Shown: positions 1 to 5,629, counted from the stretch's first letter. The stretch: 5,629 bases of DNA from Nitrospiraceae bacterium (GCA_020354155.1 CP070644.1:215162-220790); one strand, 5' to 3'. The notes: generated by a model not told the origin, from the letters alone. Numbers and translations are program-made.

Positions 1-1936
1 AGGAGACCAGAAGAATGAGATCATATGCGAGACATGTCATACAGTTCATGGCTCTCACAATGAAAGTTTTCTCATAAAGAGCGCCAGAAACTCCGGACTC
101 TGTCTGACATGCCATGAGGACAAGGAAATATTTACACCGGAAGGCAAACGGCAGCCATTCCACGTAGTCAATGTGAAGCCCGTCAATGTAACCATAAAGA
201 AAGAGCTTTTGGACAGAGGTGCAAAACTGGGCCTCGAGGGAGAGATCATATGTCAGACCTGTCACAAGGTCCATAACAGCACAATCGAAAAGAATCTGCT
301 CGTAATCAAAAAAGACAAAAAATCGAGCCTCTGTCTTTTCTGTCACCAGGATAAAGAATACATCATGAATACCAAGCACAACCTGGAACATTCCGCTCCC
401 GATGAGAAAAACCTTGACGGCAAAACCGTTGAAGAGGCAGGAGTATGCTCTTCCTGTCACCTGCCCCACAAAACCCCGAGGAAGTTTGAAGGTGACTCCG
501 ACTATACCACCCTCCTGTGCCTGAGCTGCCACCATCAAGGTGATATTGCAGAAAAGGCGTTACCCAAAGACTATAGACATCCTGTGTATGTCAATCCCTT
601 TGAACACGCTCAAGGAGAGAACGGCACTGTACTGACTGTTATAACTGCCAGTGAAGACAGGTTATCACTGCCCCTCTATGATAAATACGGCATGCAGGAC
701 AAGAAGGGGAAAATTACCTGTACGACCTGCCACGACCCGCACCGGTGGAGGGCAGACTCAACAGAGGGAGAAATAAGAAAAGAGATTAAAGGCGATCACA
801 GGACATCCTTTCTGAGATTGCCCTCTCCTGATGTGTGCATGGAGTGTCATGGCCATAAAGATAGTGTACGGAATTCAAAGCATGACCTTGCAAAGGTGGC
901 GCCTGATGCAAAAAATTCACTGGATCAGACTCCTGCCCAATCCGGTCTGTGTGCAACATGTCATATGGTTCACGGCGGGAAGAAAGGATATCTCTGGGCC
1001 AGGGAGATTATTACAAAGAGCGGTTTTGCCATACAGGACCTGTGTATTGACTGTCATAATGAAGACGGCATGGCAAAGAAGAAGGTGATCAAAGACCATT
1101 CCCATCCTGTCAACATTTCATTAACTGACAAGGGAATGACGACAACACTTCCACTGTTTGACAAAGACGGGAAACTTGACAAGGAAGGTCTAATGACCTG
1201 TGAAACATGCCATGATCCGCATCGATGGGATCCTCTGAGAATCATCACTGATAATCACTATGAAACAGATGGCAACGCTCAAAACAGTTTCCTGAGACTG
1301 GAGAATTCTCCTGAACCGAAGTTATGCGAAAACTGCCACGTGAATCAATCCTATATAGTTCAGACCGATCATGATCTTATTACGTCTGCTCCTCTGGCAA
1401 AGAACGCAGCTGGAGAAATCCCTCTTGAGTCCGGCACCTGCGGTGTCTGCCATGCAGTGCACAACGGAAAATATAAAAATACATTATGGACCCAGGCTTT
1501 CGGAGAAGGTGACAGTATAATGGACAAGATGTGCAATGCCTGTCACAGCCCGGCTGGATCAGCGCCGGATAAAATCCCGGAGATTGCATCCCACCCTGAG
1601 GGAAAACTCATTATTAATAAAGGCAGAGATTCACATGACGAGGTAAATTATTTTCCTCTCTATGACAAGTATTCGGGCGAGCCGGTGAATGTCAGCAATA
1701 TCTCCTGTCCCTCCTGCCACAATGTACACCAGTGGGATCCCCGCTTCCACACAAAGGGAGATGGTACGAACCGAGAAGGCACTGCAACGAACAGCTTTTT
1801 ACGGGCCCAGACATACAGCCTTTTATGTATTGACTGCCACGGACTGGATGCCCTGTTCAGGTTTAAGTACTATCATGATCCCAATGAAAGGGTTGAAGGA
1901 AGGCGGGCGCAGGGATCAATCCGGTTTACTCCCTGA
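1..1936 (+). CDS. Multiheme c-type cytochrome, at least 16 hemes (5'-truncated by window edge)
   Basis: The frame is open from base 2 to the TGA at 1934-1936, and no start precedes the first heme site, so the N-terminus and any signal peptide lie left of the window. The GTG at 173 falls after two heme motifs and is not the start. Sixteen CXXCH sites begin at 26, 101, 251, 332, 446, 518, 719, 836, 950, 1043, 1199, 1325, 1439, 1532, 1706 and 1826. They form eight pairs with 24-42 residues between partners, the 'doubled CXXCH' arrangement. Each site should bind heme c covalently after Sec export; additional conserved His residues (for example in the HDL..AP..KN and HPV segments) could be distal ligands. 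No membrane helix or LPXTG-like anchor is visible, and the protein ends in a basic tail after YYHDPN. The expected role is electron transfer in the periplasm or at the cell surface; the partner and the terminal acceptor cannot be read from the sequence. The class is certain, the role unknown. Confidence 0.95.
   Translation, partial: GDQKNEIICETCHTVHGSHNESFLIKSARNSGLCLTCHEDKEIFTPEGKRQPFHVVNVKPVNVTIKKELLDRGAKLGLEGEIICQTCHKVHNSTIEKNLLVIKKDKKSSLCLFCHQDKEYIMNTKHNLEHSAPDEKNLDGKTVEEAGVCSSCHLPHKTPRKFEGDSDYTTLLCLSCHHQGDIAEKALPKDYRHPVYVNPFEHAQGENGTVLTVITASEDRLSLPLYDKYGMQDKKGKITCTTCHDPHRWRADSTEGEIRKEIKGDHRTSFLRLPSPDVCMECHGHKDSVRNSKHDLAKVAPDAKNSLDQTPAQSGLCATCHMVHGGKKGYLWAREIITKSGFAIQDLCIDCHNEDGMAKKKVIKDHSHPVNISLTDKGMTTTLPLFDKDGKLDKEGLMTCETCHDPHRWDPLRIITDNHYETDGNAQNSFLRLENSPEPKLCENCHVNQSYIVQTDHDLITSAPLAKNAAGEIPLESGTCGVCHAVHNGKYKNTLWTQAFGEGDSIMDKMCNACHSPAGSAPDKIPEIASHPEGKLIINKGRDSHDEVNYFPLYDKYSGEPVNVSNISCPSCHNVHQWDPRFHTKGDGTNREGTATNSFLRAQTYSLLCIDCHGLDALFRFKYYHDPNERVEGRRAQGSIRFTP
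671..1840 (+). repeat. Tandem four-heme modules inside the cytochrome gene
   Basis: The coding sequence holds two full modules and a half module. They begin at PLYDKYG (671), PLFDKDG (1151) and PLYDKYS (1655), spaced 480 and 504 bp apart. Each full module runs: CXXCHDPHRW, SFLRL, LCXXCH, HDL..AP.AKN, SG(L/T)CXXCH with a following VH, a fourth (L/M)CXXCH, then a HP segment. The last copy stops after two hemes (CPSCHNVHQW, SFLRA, LCIDCH). An earlier, more divergent module covers the hemes at 251-532 and shares the KHNL..SAPDEKN and HPV segments. Codons differ between copies where residues agree, so the duplications are old, not a recent DNA repeat. Confidence 0.85.
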
Positions 1937-1942
1937 GGTTCA

Positions 1943-2320
1943 TCAGATTCTCAAAAATCTGGCCCCTGTACTGCCTATAAAAGCCCCGGTAAAATCAGCC
2001 ACAAGATCGAGAAGGTCAGTGTCTCTTCCCGGTACAAAGGATTGATGGAATTCATCAGTTATGCCATACAAACCAGCAGCAACAAAGGCAATAATAAATA
2101 CATACTTTTTCAACCCGCTCCTTGTAAGAGAGCCATACAGCAGAAAGGCAAGAGGCATGTAGGCAAGCATATGAAGAAGCTTGTCAGAGTGCCTGGGCAG
2201 TTTTGGCAATGAGGGGGCAAAGCTGGATGATAAATAAAATAGTAAGGCCATATACGCCGCTGTAATACACCAGAAAAGAACGGCGCTCCTCACTGTATTG
2301 TCTTTTTCAGATCTACCCAT
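1943..2320 (-). CDS. VanZ-family membrane protein
   Basis: A 125-residue protein with four predicted membrane segments at about residues 12-33, 47-66, 72-88 and 104-122. It carries the VanZ-like signature: DKLLH (46-50), an aromatic segment then TDEFHQ (88-93), VPGR (96-99), D105 and D109 before GAFIG (112-116). VanZ was named for low-level teicoplanin resistance in enterococci, but most chromosomal members, including short ones in Gram-negatives, have no established function, so no resistance role should be assumed. The ATG at 2318-2320 is the best start, although no good ribosome binding site precedes it (only a weak GAAAGAG about 14 bases away). The gene lies 97 bp downstream of feoB on the same strand with no terminator seen between, so it may be the last gene of the fur-feoB transcript. 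Its stop is 6 bp from the stop of the convergent cytochrome gene. Confidence 0.85.
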   Translation of the reverse strand: MGRSEKDNTVRSAVLFWCITAAYMALLFYLSSSFAPSLPKLPRHSDKLLHMLAYMPLAFLLYGSLTRSGLKKYVFIIAFVAAGLYGITDEFHQSFVPGRDTDLLDLVADFTGAFIGSTGARFLRI

Positions 2321-2419
2321 TATTTCTATATAGCTCTTTCAAAAACCTTTCTCTGTACTGTAGTGAAGAGTGACATACGGGAGCGGTCAGACATTTCCCC
2401 GTTAAATATATATTGTACC

Positions 2420-4396
2420 TCAAGAATAGATGTTAAGCCAGAGCAGTACTTTGTGCAGCAGGCCGCCCACAAGGACAGCAAAGGGGAAGACAAAGGCCGA
2501 TATAATGATTGCAGTTTTCATCCCCCTCTCCTTGATGATCATAAACAGATTGGCAATACAGGGGACAAAGAGGGTAATTGTTACCAGGCTTACAACAGTC
2601 TGTTCAGTATTCAAAAGGCCCTGCTGCTGAAGGGCAAAAAGCCCTGCTGCTCCATAATCCCGCCTTAAAAATCCCATGATAAACGATTCAGTCGCCTCAA
2701 CAGGAAGGCCGAGAAAATGGACAATAAGCGGGGATGCCGCATCCTGCATGAAGGGTATGATATGCAATTTATCGGCAGTAAAAAGTATCAGGGTACCCAG
2801 TATGAAAAGAGGAACAGCTTCTTTCAGATACCATTCGATGCGGCTCACTGTCTTCACCAGCACATTGGAAAACTGCGGCATCCGTATCGGCGGGAGTTCA
2901 AGAATAAAATCAGCCCGTTCTCCTGGAATTATTTTTGATGAAAGGTAGCCGACTCCCATGATAACGACTACCAATGAGCCGAGCCATATCATCATTGCCG
3001 ACAGAGGCTGCTTTCCAAACATGCCAAGGATCACACCGATCTGTGCTGAACAGGGGATGCCCAGGGCAAGGAGAAGGGTCACAATGATTCTTTCCTTGCC
3101 TGTGTCAAGGATTCGCGTTGTGAGTGTTGCCATTGTATCACAGCCGAGCCCTAATATAAGGGGCAGCACTGCTTTACCGTTCAGCCCCATGGCCTGAAAT
3201 ACCCTGTTCAGCATTGCAGCCAGTCTGGGGAGATAGCCGGAGTCCTCCATAACGGAAAAGGCAATAAAAAAAGTTGTCGTTATGGGAAGAATGATGGCAA
3301 TTGCATAGGTAAGTGCCATGGTCACAATGCCATAGGGACCAATAAAAAGTTCCTGAAAAAATTTCCAGGGAATCAGAGAGAGTATGATTTTTTCAGCCCA
3401 GGGATTCAGATATTCGCCAAAAACAACTTCCTCCATGTAGTCTACAAGTGTCCCTGCACCCAGCACTCCGACAAACTGATAAATTACATAGAGAACAAGG
3501 AGCAGAAAGGGAATTCCCCACACAGGATGGGTGGTCACTTCTCCGAGAAATCCGGCAATCCCCCTTCTTTGTCCCGAGGTCTTTGTAACAATTGCCCTGG
3601 CAATATCATTCACTATGTTCAGCCTCTGATGACTGATAGCAGAACTCAGTGATCCGGAGATTTTTCCTGCTGCCTCATCTCTGAGCGTTTCCAGTTGAGC
3701 AATCTCTTCAGCTTCCATATTCTTCAAAAGCCAGTCTTTTAACGTGCTGTCTCCGGAAAGAACCATGAGAGCAACAGAACGTTTTGAAATATTGCCGTAG
3801 GGAAGTATCTCCTCTATTCTGGCAAGATACTCTTCAATGATGGGGCTGTAGGTAAAGGAATAACTGGAAATCCTGGGATTCAGTGCAGCCTTTTTCAGTG
3901 ATGATATCCCTTTCTTCTGCACTGCAATGGTTGAGACGACATCGATTCCGAATATATTGCTCAGGACTTTCTCTTCAATGTCTATTCCCCTGTTTGATGC
4001 CTCATCCCGCATATTCAGATCTATTGCAAAGGGAACGCCCATTTCTGCAAGCTGGAGAGTTATAAAGAGACCCCGCCTGATGTTTTTGGCATCAATAACC
4101 TGGACAATCGATTCAGAGCGTTCTGCAAGTAAAATATCTCTCGTTACCTTCTCATCCTCACTCATGGGGATGAGGCTGTTCACCCCGGGAGTATCGACTA
4201 TCTCAAACTGCTCCCGGTGAATCGTAGCAGATCCTTTTGTAATTTCAACCGTTGTTCCCGGGAAATTCGATACATTCACATATCGCCCTGTCAGCAGTCC
4301 GAATATGGCACTTTTGCCGACATTTGGATTGCCCACAAGACAAATCCGTGCAGCACCGATCTGACTCTCTATTTTTGTATTACAATGATCACGCAT
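2420..4396 (-). CDS. feoB: Ferrous iron transporter FeoB (GTP-dependent membrane permease)
   Basis: Imports Fe(II) across the inner membrane. The 658-residue product has an N-terminal cytosolic G domain: G1 GNPNVGKS (22-29), G2 PGTT (46-49), G3 DTPG (68-71), G4 NMRD (128-131), and a likely G5 near VSTIAVQKKG. A helical linker follows, then a membrane domain from about residue 270 to the C-terminus with two gate-like repeats. Putative gate residues are GLGCD (416-420), PCSAQ (448-452), RRDYGAAG (578-585) and VPCIAN (611-616). It is shorter than E. coli FeoB (773 residues), mostly from a compact C-terminus. I chose the ATG at 4394-4396, which overlaps the end of fur by 8 bp; the frame is open further upstream, to 4447, but that would overlap fur by 59 bp and add a tail unlike FeoB. 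AGGGA at 4408-4412 may serve as ribosome binding site. No feoA or feoC is present. Some FeoB homologues carry Mn(II), so metal choice is inferred, supported by linkage to fur. Confidence 0.95.
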   Translation of the reverse strand: MRDHCNTKIESQIGAARICLVGNPNVGKSAIFGLLTGRYVNVSNFPGTTVEITKGSATIHREQFEIVDTPGVNSLIPMSEDEKVTRDILLAERSESIVQVIDAKNIRRGLFITLQLAEMGVPFAIDLNMRDEASNRGIDIEEKVLSNIFGIDVVSTIAVQKKGISSLKKAALNPRISSYSFTYSPIIEEYLARIEEILPYGNISKRSVALMVLSGDSTLKDWLLKNMEAEEIAQLETLRDEAAGKISGSLSSAISHQRLNIVNDIARAIVTKTSGQRRGIAGFLGEVTTHPVWGIPFLLLVLYVIYQFVGVLGAGTLVDYMEEVVFGEYLNPWAEKIILSLIPWKFFQELFIGPYGIVTMALTYAIAIILPITTTFFIAFSVMEDSGYLPRLAAMLNRVFQAMGLNGKAVLPLILGLGCDTMATLTTRILDTGKERIIVTLLLALGIPCSAQIGVILGMFGKQPLSAMMIWLGSLVVVIMGVGYLSSKIIPGERADFILELPPIRMPQFSNVLVKTVSRIEWYLKEAVPLFILGTLILFTADKLHIIPFMQDAASPLIVHFLGLPVEATESFIMGFLRRDYGAAGLFALQQQGLLNTEQTVVSLVTITLFVPCIANLFMIIKERGMKTAIIISAFVFPFAVLVGGLLHKVLLWLNIYS

Positions 4397-4412
4397 CCTT
4401 GTTGCAGTCCCT
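4389..4412 (-). promoter_or_regulatory. fur-feoB stop/start overlap with candidate feoB ribosome binding site
   Basis: The feoB ATG and the fur TGA share the eight bases ATGCGTGA (4389-4396). An AGGGA lies 11 bases upstream of the ATG (4408-4412), inside the end of fur, and AAGG abuts the ATG. This arrangement is typical of translational coupling, where ribosomes finishing fur start on feoB. The spacing is a little long, so coupling rather than an independent strong site probably sets feoB translation. Confidence 0.6.
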
Positions 4413-4835
4413 GCAGTAACCGTAAAATTCCATTTTATGGTCCACAATGCTGAAACCGAAGTCAGAGGCTATCTTCACCTGCATTCGTTCCAGTTTCGGG
4501 TTTTCAAATTCGGTGATAGCTCCGCAGTTGAGGCAGATTAAATGATCGTGGTGCTCCTCGGCAGAAACCGGCTCATATCGCGTCAGGTGATCTGCAAATA
4601 TTCTTTCTGTAGCGAGACCCGATTCTGCAAGCAGTTTGAGTGTCCTGTAAACGGTTGTGAATCCTATGTTTTTATGCCCTTCACTGACCCTTTTATATAG
4701 TTCCTCAGCTGTCAGGTGTTCACCTGTTTTCAGAAATTCATTGGCAATTATATCCCTCTGTTTCGTGGACTTAAAGCCCTTCTGTTTCATGAAGGATTTC
4801 AGGCGCTCTTTTTTCTCGTTTATCTTTTTCTTCAC
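4389..4835 (-). CDS. fur: Fur-family ferric uptake regulator
   Basis: A 148-residue metal-dependent DNA-binding repressor. An N-terminal winged helix includes KSTKQRDII (22-30) and the recognition helix FTTVYRTLKLL (59-69). The dimerisation and metal domain has HHDH (95-98), CLNC (101-104), E109, H133 and a C-terminal CRDC (141-144). The two CXXC pairs match the structural zinc site, and the His/Glu residues match the Fur regulatory site. The HHDHLIC block and the feoB linkage favour Fur over PerR, Zur or Nur, though metal specificity cannot be proven from motifs. The start is GTG at 4833-4835, preceded two codons upstream by an in-frame stop. It has no good Shine-Dalgarno sequence, and the next ATG (4788-4790, residue 16) lacks one too; the GTG start gives the normal family length and keeps the first helix. 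Upstream are a promoter and a palindromic candidate Fur box, which suggests autoregulation. Confidence 0.93.
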   Translation of the reverse strand: MKKKINEKKERLKSFMKQKGFKSTKQRDIIANEFLKTGEHLTAEELYKRVSEGHKNIGFTTVYRTLKLLAESGLATERIFADHLTRYEPVSAEEHHDHLICLNCGAITEFENPKLERMQVKIASDFGFSIVDHKMEFYGYCRDCNKDA

Positions 4836-4876
4836 AGTTTATTCACAGGAAGGAAACTGCCCTCTTTACTATTTTA

Positions 4877-4906
4877 TTAATAGCAGATGAAGACAGGCAT
4901 TGTCAA
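4877..4906 (-). promoter_or_regulatory. Predicted sigma-70 type promoter of fur-feoB
   Basis: On the - strand a perfect -35 box TTGACA (4901-4906) is followed after 18 bases by TATTAA (4877-4882), a 4/6 match to TATAAT. Transcription would start near 4870 and leave a leader of about 35 bases before the fur GTG. This is the best promoter in the 190-base fur-ferredoxin gap. The start site is predicted, not seen. Confidence 0.65.
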
Positions 4907-4907
4907 G

Positions 4908-4926
4908 GAAATTGAAATTCAATTTC
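4908..4926. promoter_or_regulatory. Perfect 9-1-9 palindrome, candidate Fur box
   Basis: GAAATTGAA-A-TTCAATTTC is an exact inverted repeat around one central base. It ends one base upstream of the -35 box of the fur promoter, so its centre is near -47 and a bound repressor would be expected to clash with RNA polymerase. The 19-bp 9-1-9 geometry is that of the classical Fur box; it agrees with GATAATGATAATCATTATC at 13 of 19 positions. Operator function and the identity of the binding protein are inferred from geometry and position. Confidence 0.6.
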
Positions 4927-4969
4927 ATTTAAGCCGTAGGGGTGGCAGAGAAAACCGGATAAGGACATG

Positions 4970-5008
4970 AAAAAACACCCCGCAGGCCCGAAGCCTGGCG
5001 GGGTGTTT
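4970..5008 (-). terminator. Intrinsic terminator of the ferredoxin gene
   Basis: AAACACCCCGCAGGC (4973-4987) pairs with GCCTGGCGGGGTGTTT (4993-5008) with one bulged C, around a five-base loop that reads TTCGG on the - strand. In the - direction the GC-rich stem runs into TTTTTT (4975-4970). It lies 17 bases past the ferredoxin stop and upstream of the fur promoter, so it insulates the fur operon from ferredoxin transcription. In the + direction the T-run after the stem is only three bases, so it acts mainly on the - strand. Confidence 0.9.
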
Positions 5009-5025
5009 CATGCTAACGGTAATTA

Positions 5026-5208
5026 CTACTCGAAGGTTATAGCTTCAGAGGGACAGGTATCTGCAGCTTCCTGACAGTCACAGGTATCACACTTATCCTC
5101 AGCCTTGACAAAGGCCTTTTCATCATCACCCAGCTCAAAGACATCTGGACAAATCTCCACGCATGTGGCACAGCCCGTACATAAATCATAATCTACGATC
5201 GGTTTCAT
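5026..5208 (-). CDS. Small [4Fe-4S] ferredoxin with eight cysteines
   Basis: A 60-residue soluble low-potential electron carrier of the single-cluster bacterial ferredoxin type (compare Thermotoga and Desulfovibrio ferredoxins). The motif C10-x2-C13-x2-C16-x3-C20-P and the late C52-P are seen directly. By family analogy C10, C13, C16 and C52 bind the [4Fe-4S] cluster, while C20 and C45 occupy the second-cluster positions that form a disulfide in single-cluster members. Two further cysteines, C40 and C43, sit in a CDTCDC stretch and are not explained by the one-cluster model. The protein is acidic, as usual. The ATG at 5206-5208 has an ideal ribosome binding site. It is monocistronic by sequence: its own promoter upstream and a strong terminator downstream. 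The redox partner is not identifiable here; the neighbouring cytochrome would be on the other side of the inner membrane and is not an obvious direct partner. Confidence 0.92.
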   Translation of the reverse strand: MKPIVDYDLCTGCATCVEICPDVFELGDDEKAFVKAEDKCDTCDCQEAADTCPSEAITFE

Positions 5209-5213
5209 AGGAA

Positions 5214-5220
5214 CCTCCTT
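5214..5220 (-). promoter_or_regulatory. Ribosome binding site of the ferredoxin gene
   Basis: AAGGAGG on the - strand lies five bases before the ATG, a near-perfect anti-16S match. It fixes the start codon and predicts high translation, in contrast to the weak or absent sites before fur and the VanZ gene. Confidence 0.9.
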
Positions 5221-5289
5221 TTAAAGTTTTAGGCCTGAACAATTCAGACGCGATCTCTGTTTATAGGATAATCGAAGTTGTTCACTAAT

Positions 5290-5318
5290 CTTATATTCTA
5301 TCCTGATGAAAAAGTCAA
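5290..5318 (-). promoter_or_regulatory. Predicted sigma-70 type promoter of the ferredoxin gene
   Basis: TTGACT (5313-5318, 5/6 match to the -35 consensus) is followed after exactly 17 bases by TATAAG (5290-5295, 5/6 match to TATAAT). The predicted start near 5283 leaves a leader of about 75 bases, which contains a small CTGAA/TTCAG inverted repeat (5235-5247). The promoter starts 13 bases past the cupin stop, so ferredoxin can be transcribed independently of the cupin gene. No operator similar to the fur palindrome is seen here. Confidence 0.7.
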
Positions 5319-5331
5319 TCACGTCATGAGC

Positions 5332-5629
5332 TTAATCACCAGGGGTCACGATAGCCATGACGACCAACCTCTCCCCTTTGTCAGCTGCAAAACCATGAGG
5401 AACCATTGGATCACAGGGCAGACAGGTCTTTTCATCTGCCTCAATCTTTTCCTCTCCCACGGTAAATGTTCCTTTCCCCTCAACTACATACATGAGCAGC
5501 CGGAGCGGTGCCTTGTGGGGGTCGAGTTTCTGTCCCGGCTCAAGACACATGAGGGCTATCCTCATTTCAGGCTTATCATCAAGCATCTCTCTTGACAGTC
5601 TGTCAGGATTAAATTGAATCAATTTTTTC
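5332..5629 (-). CDS. Small single-domain cupin protein, N-terminus possibly cut by window edge
   Basis: The frame ends in TAA at 5332-5334 and is still open at the right edge. A TTG at 5620-5622 gives 96 residues, but only seven bases upstream are visible, so the true start cannot be set. The sequence has the cupin core: CLEPGQ then PH (35-36), a strand ending YVVEGKGTFTVG (45-56), and a second motif with PH (75-76) followed by GERLVVMAIV. Numbering is from the TTG. In the classical motif 1, G(X)5HXH(X)3-4E(X)6G, G30, H36 and G49 fit, but the second His is A38 and the Glu position is L42. Motif 2 keeps H76 but not PXG. A CLPC pair (67-70) lies beside it. The protein may bind metal differently or not at all. 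Cupins of this size range from dioxygenases to sugar-binding or regulatory proteins, and no substrate can be assigned. No terminator is seen before the ferredoxin gene. Confidence 0.8.
   Translation of the reverse strand, partial: KKLIQFNPDRLSREMLDDKPEMRIALMCLEPGQKLDPHKAPLRLLMYVVEGKGTFTVGEEKIEADEKTCLPCDPMVPHGFAADKGERLVVMAIVTPGD

Noticed and set aside
173..250. GTG at 173 as the start of the cytochrome.
   Set aside because: The same frame is open upstream to base 2 and already contains two CXXCH sites at 26 and 101, so the gene begins outside the window.
831..1248. Several ORFs of 60-125 codons in other frames of the cytochrome, feoB and fur genes.
   Set aside because: They lie wholly inside strongly supported genes in other frames and show no domain, ribosome binding site or membrane pattern of their own; they are shadow frames.
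1944..1961. CAGATT/AATCTG hairpin as a bidirectional terminator between the convergent genes.
   Set aside because: The stem is six AT-rich pairs, lies within the end of the VanZ coding sequence, and has no T-run after it on either strand.
2326..2394. A 22-codon - strand ORF between feoB and the VanZ gene, ending five bases before the VanZ ATG.
   Set aside because: GGGGA sits only two bases from its ATG, too close for a ribosome binding site; the peptide has no recognisable feature, and an ORF this short is expected by chance.
2374..2410. ACGGGG...TCCCGT hairpin after feoB as a terminator (- strand).
   Set aside because: The stem is five or six pairs with a 14-base loop and no following T-run, so it is unlikely to terminate.
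4397..4447. Longer FeoB with an extra 17 N-terminal residues starting at 4447.
   Set aside because: It would overlap fur by 59 bp, the added residues do not resemble FeoB N-termini, and the ATG at 4396 places the G1 motif at the usual distance from the start.
5265..5304. AGGATA/TATCCT inverted repeat around the ferredoxin -10 region as an operator.
   Set aside because: Six-base arms 28 bases apart are expected by chance in AT-rich DNA, and there is no second copy in the window.
1..5629. Search for CRISPR repeats, insertion-sequence ends, tRNA or rRNA, and a toxin-antitoxin or defence system.
   Set aside because: No regularly spaced DNA repeats, transposase, structured RNA gene or defence-type domain is visible; the only repeats are protein-level modules in the cytochrome.

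Overview
The window looks like part of a chromosome from an anaerobic, Gram-negative, metal- or sulfur-cycling bacterium. The evidence is a very heme-rich periplasmic or extracellular c-type cytochrome, a small single-cluster type bacterial ferredoxin, and a Fur/FeoB ferrous-iron uptake pair of the kind found in Desulfobacterota/Desulfuromonadia and Nitrospirota. The phylum is an inference from protein style only; no rRNA or other taxonomic marker is present.

Layout. Bases 1-1936 (+ strand) are the 3' part of a multiheme cytochrome gene that begins left of the window; 16 CXXCH sites are visible, arranged as paired hemes in a repeating four-heme module of about 160 residues. Only 6 bp separate its stop from the stop of a convergent gene. 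Everything else is on the - strand. Read in the direction of transcription (right to left) it is: a cupin gene running off the right edge (5332-5629), a small ferredoxin gene with its own promoter, strong ribosome binding site and strong intrinsic terminator (5318 down to 4970), then an apparent operon fur (4835-4389), feoB (4396-2420) and a VanZ-family membrane protein gene (2320-1943).

How it works together. fur and feoB overlap by 8 bp, so the iron sensor and the GTP-driven ferrous iron permease are probably translated from one mRNA. A consensus-like promoter lies upstream of fur. A perfect 9-1-9 palindrome, of the geometry of a Fur box, sits one base upstream of its -35 element. The simplest reading is an autoregulated iron-uptake operon. 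It would supply iron for the heme and Fe-S proteins encoded on either side, but that functional link is inference. No feoA or feoC is seen. There is no RNA gene, mobile element or CRISPR array, and no stretch above 300 bases without a gene. I found no clear evidence of an undescribed multi-gene system. The points most worth a second look are the modular cytochrome, the candidate Fur operator, the FeoB gate variant, the eight-cysteine ferredoxin and the ligand-poor cupin.
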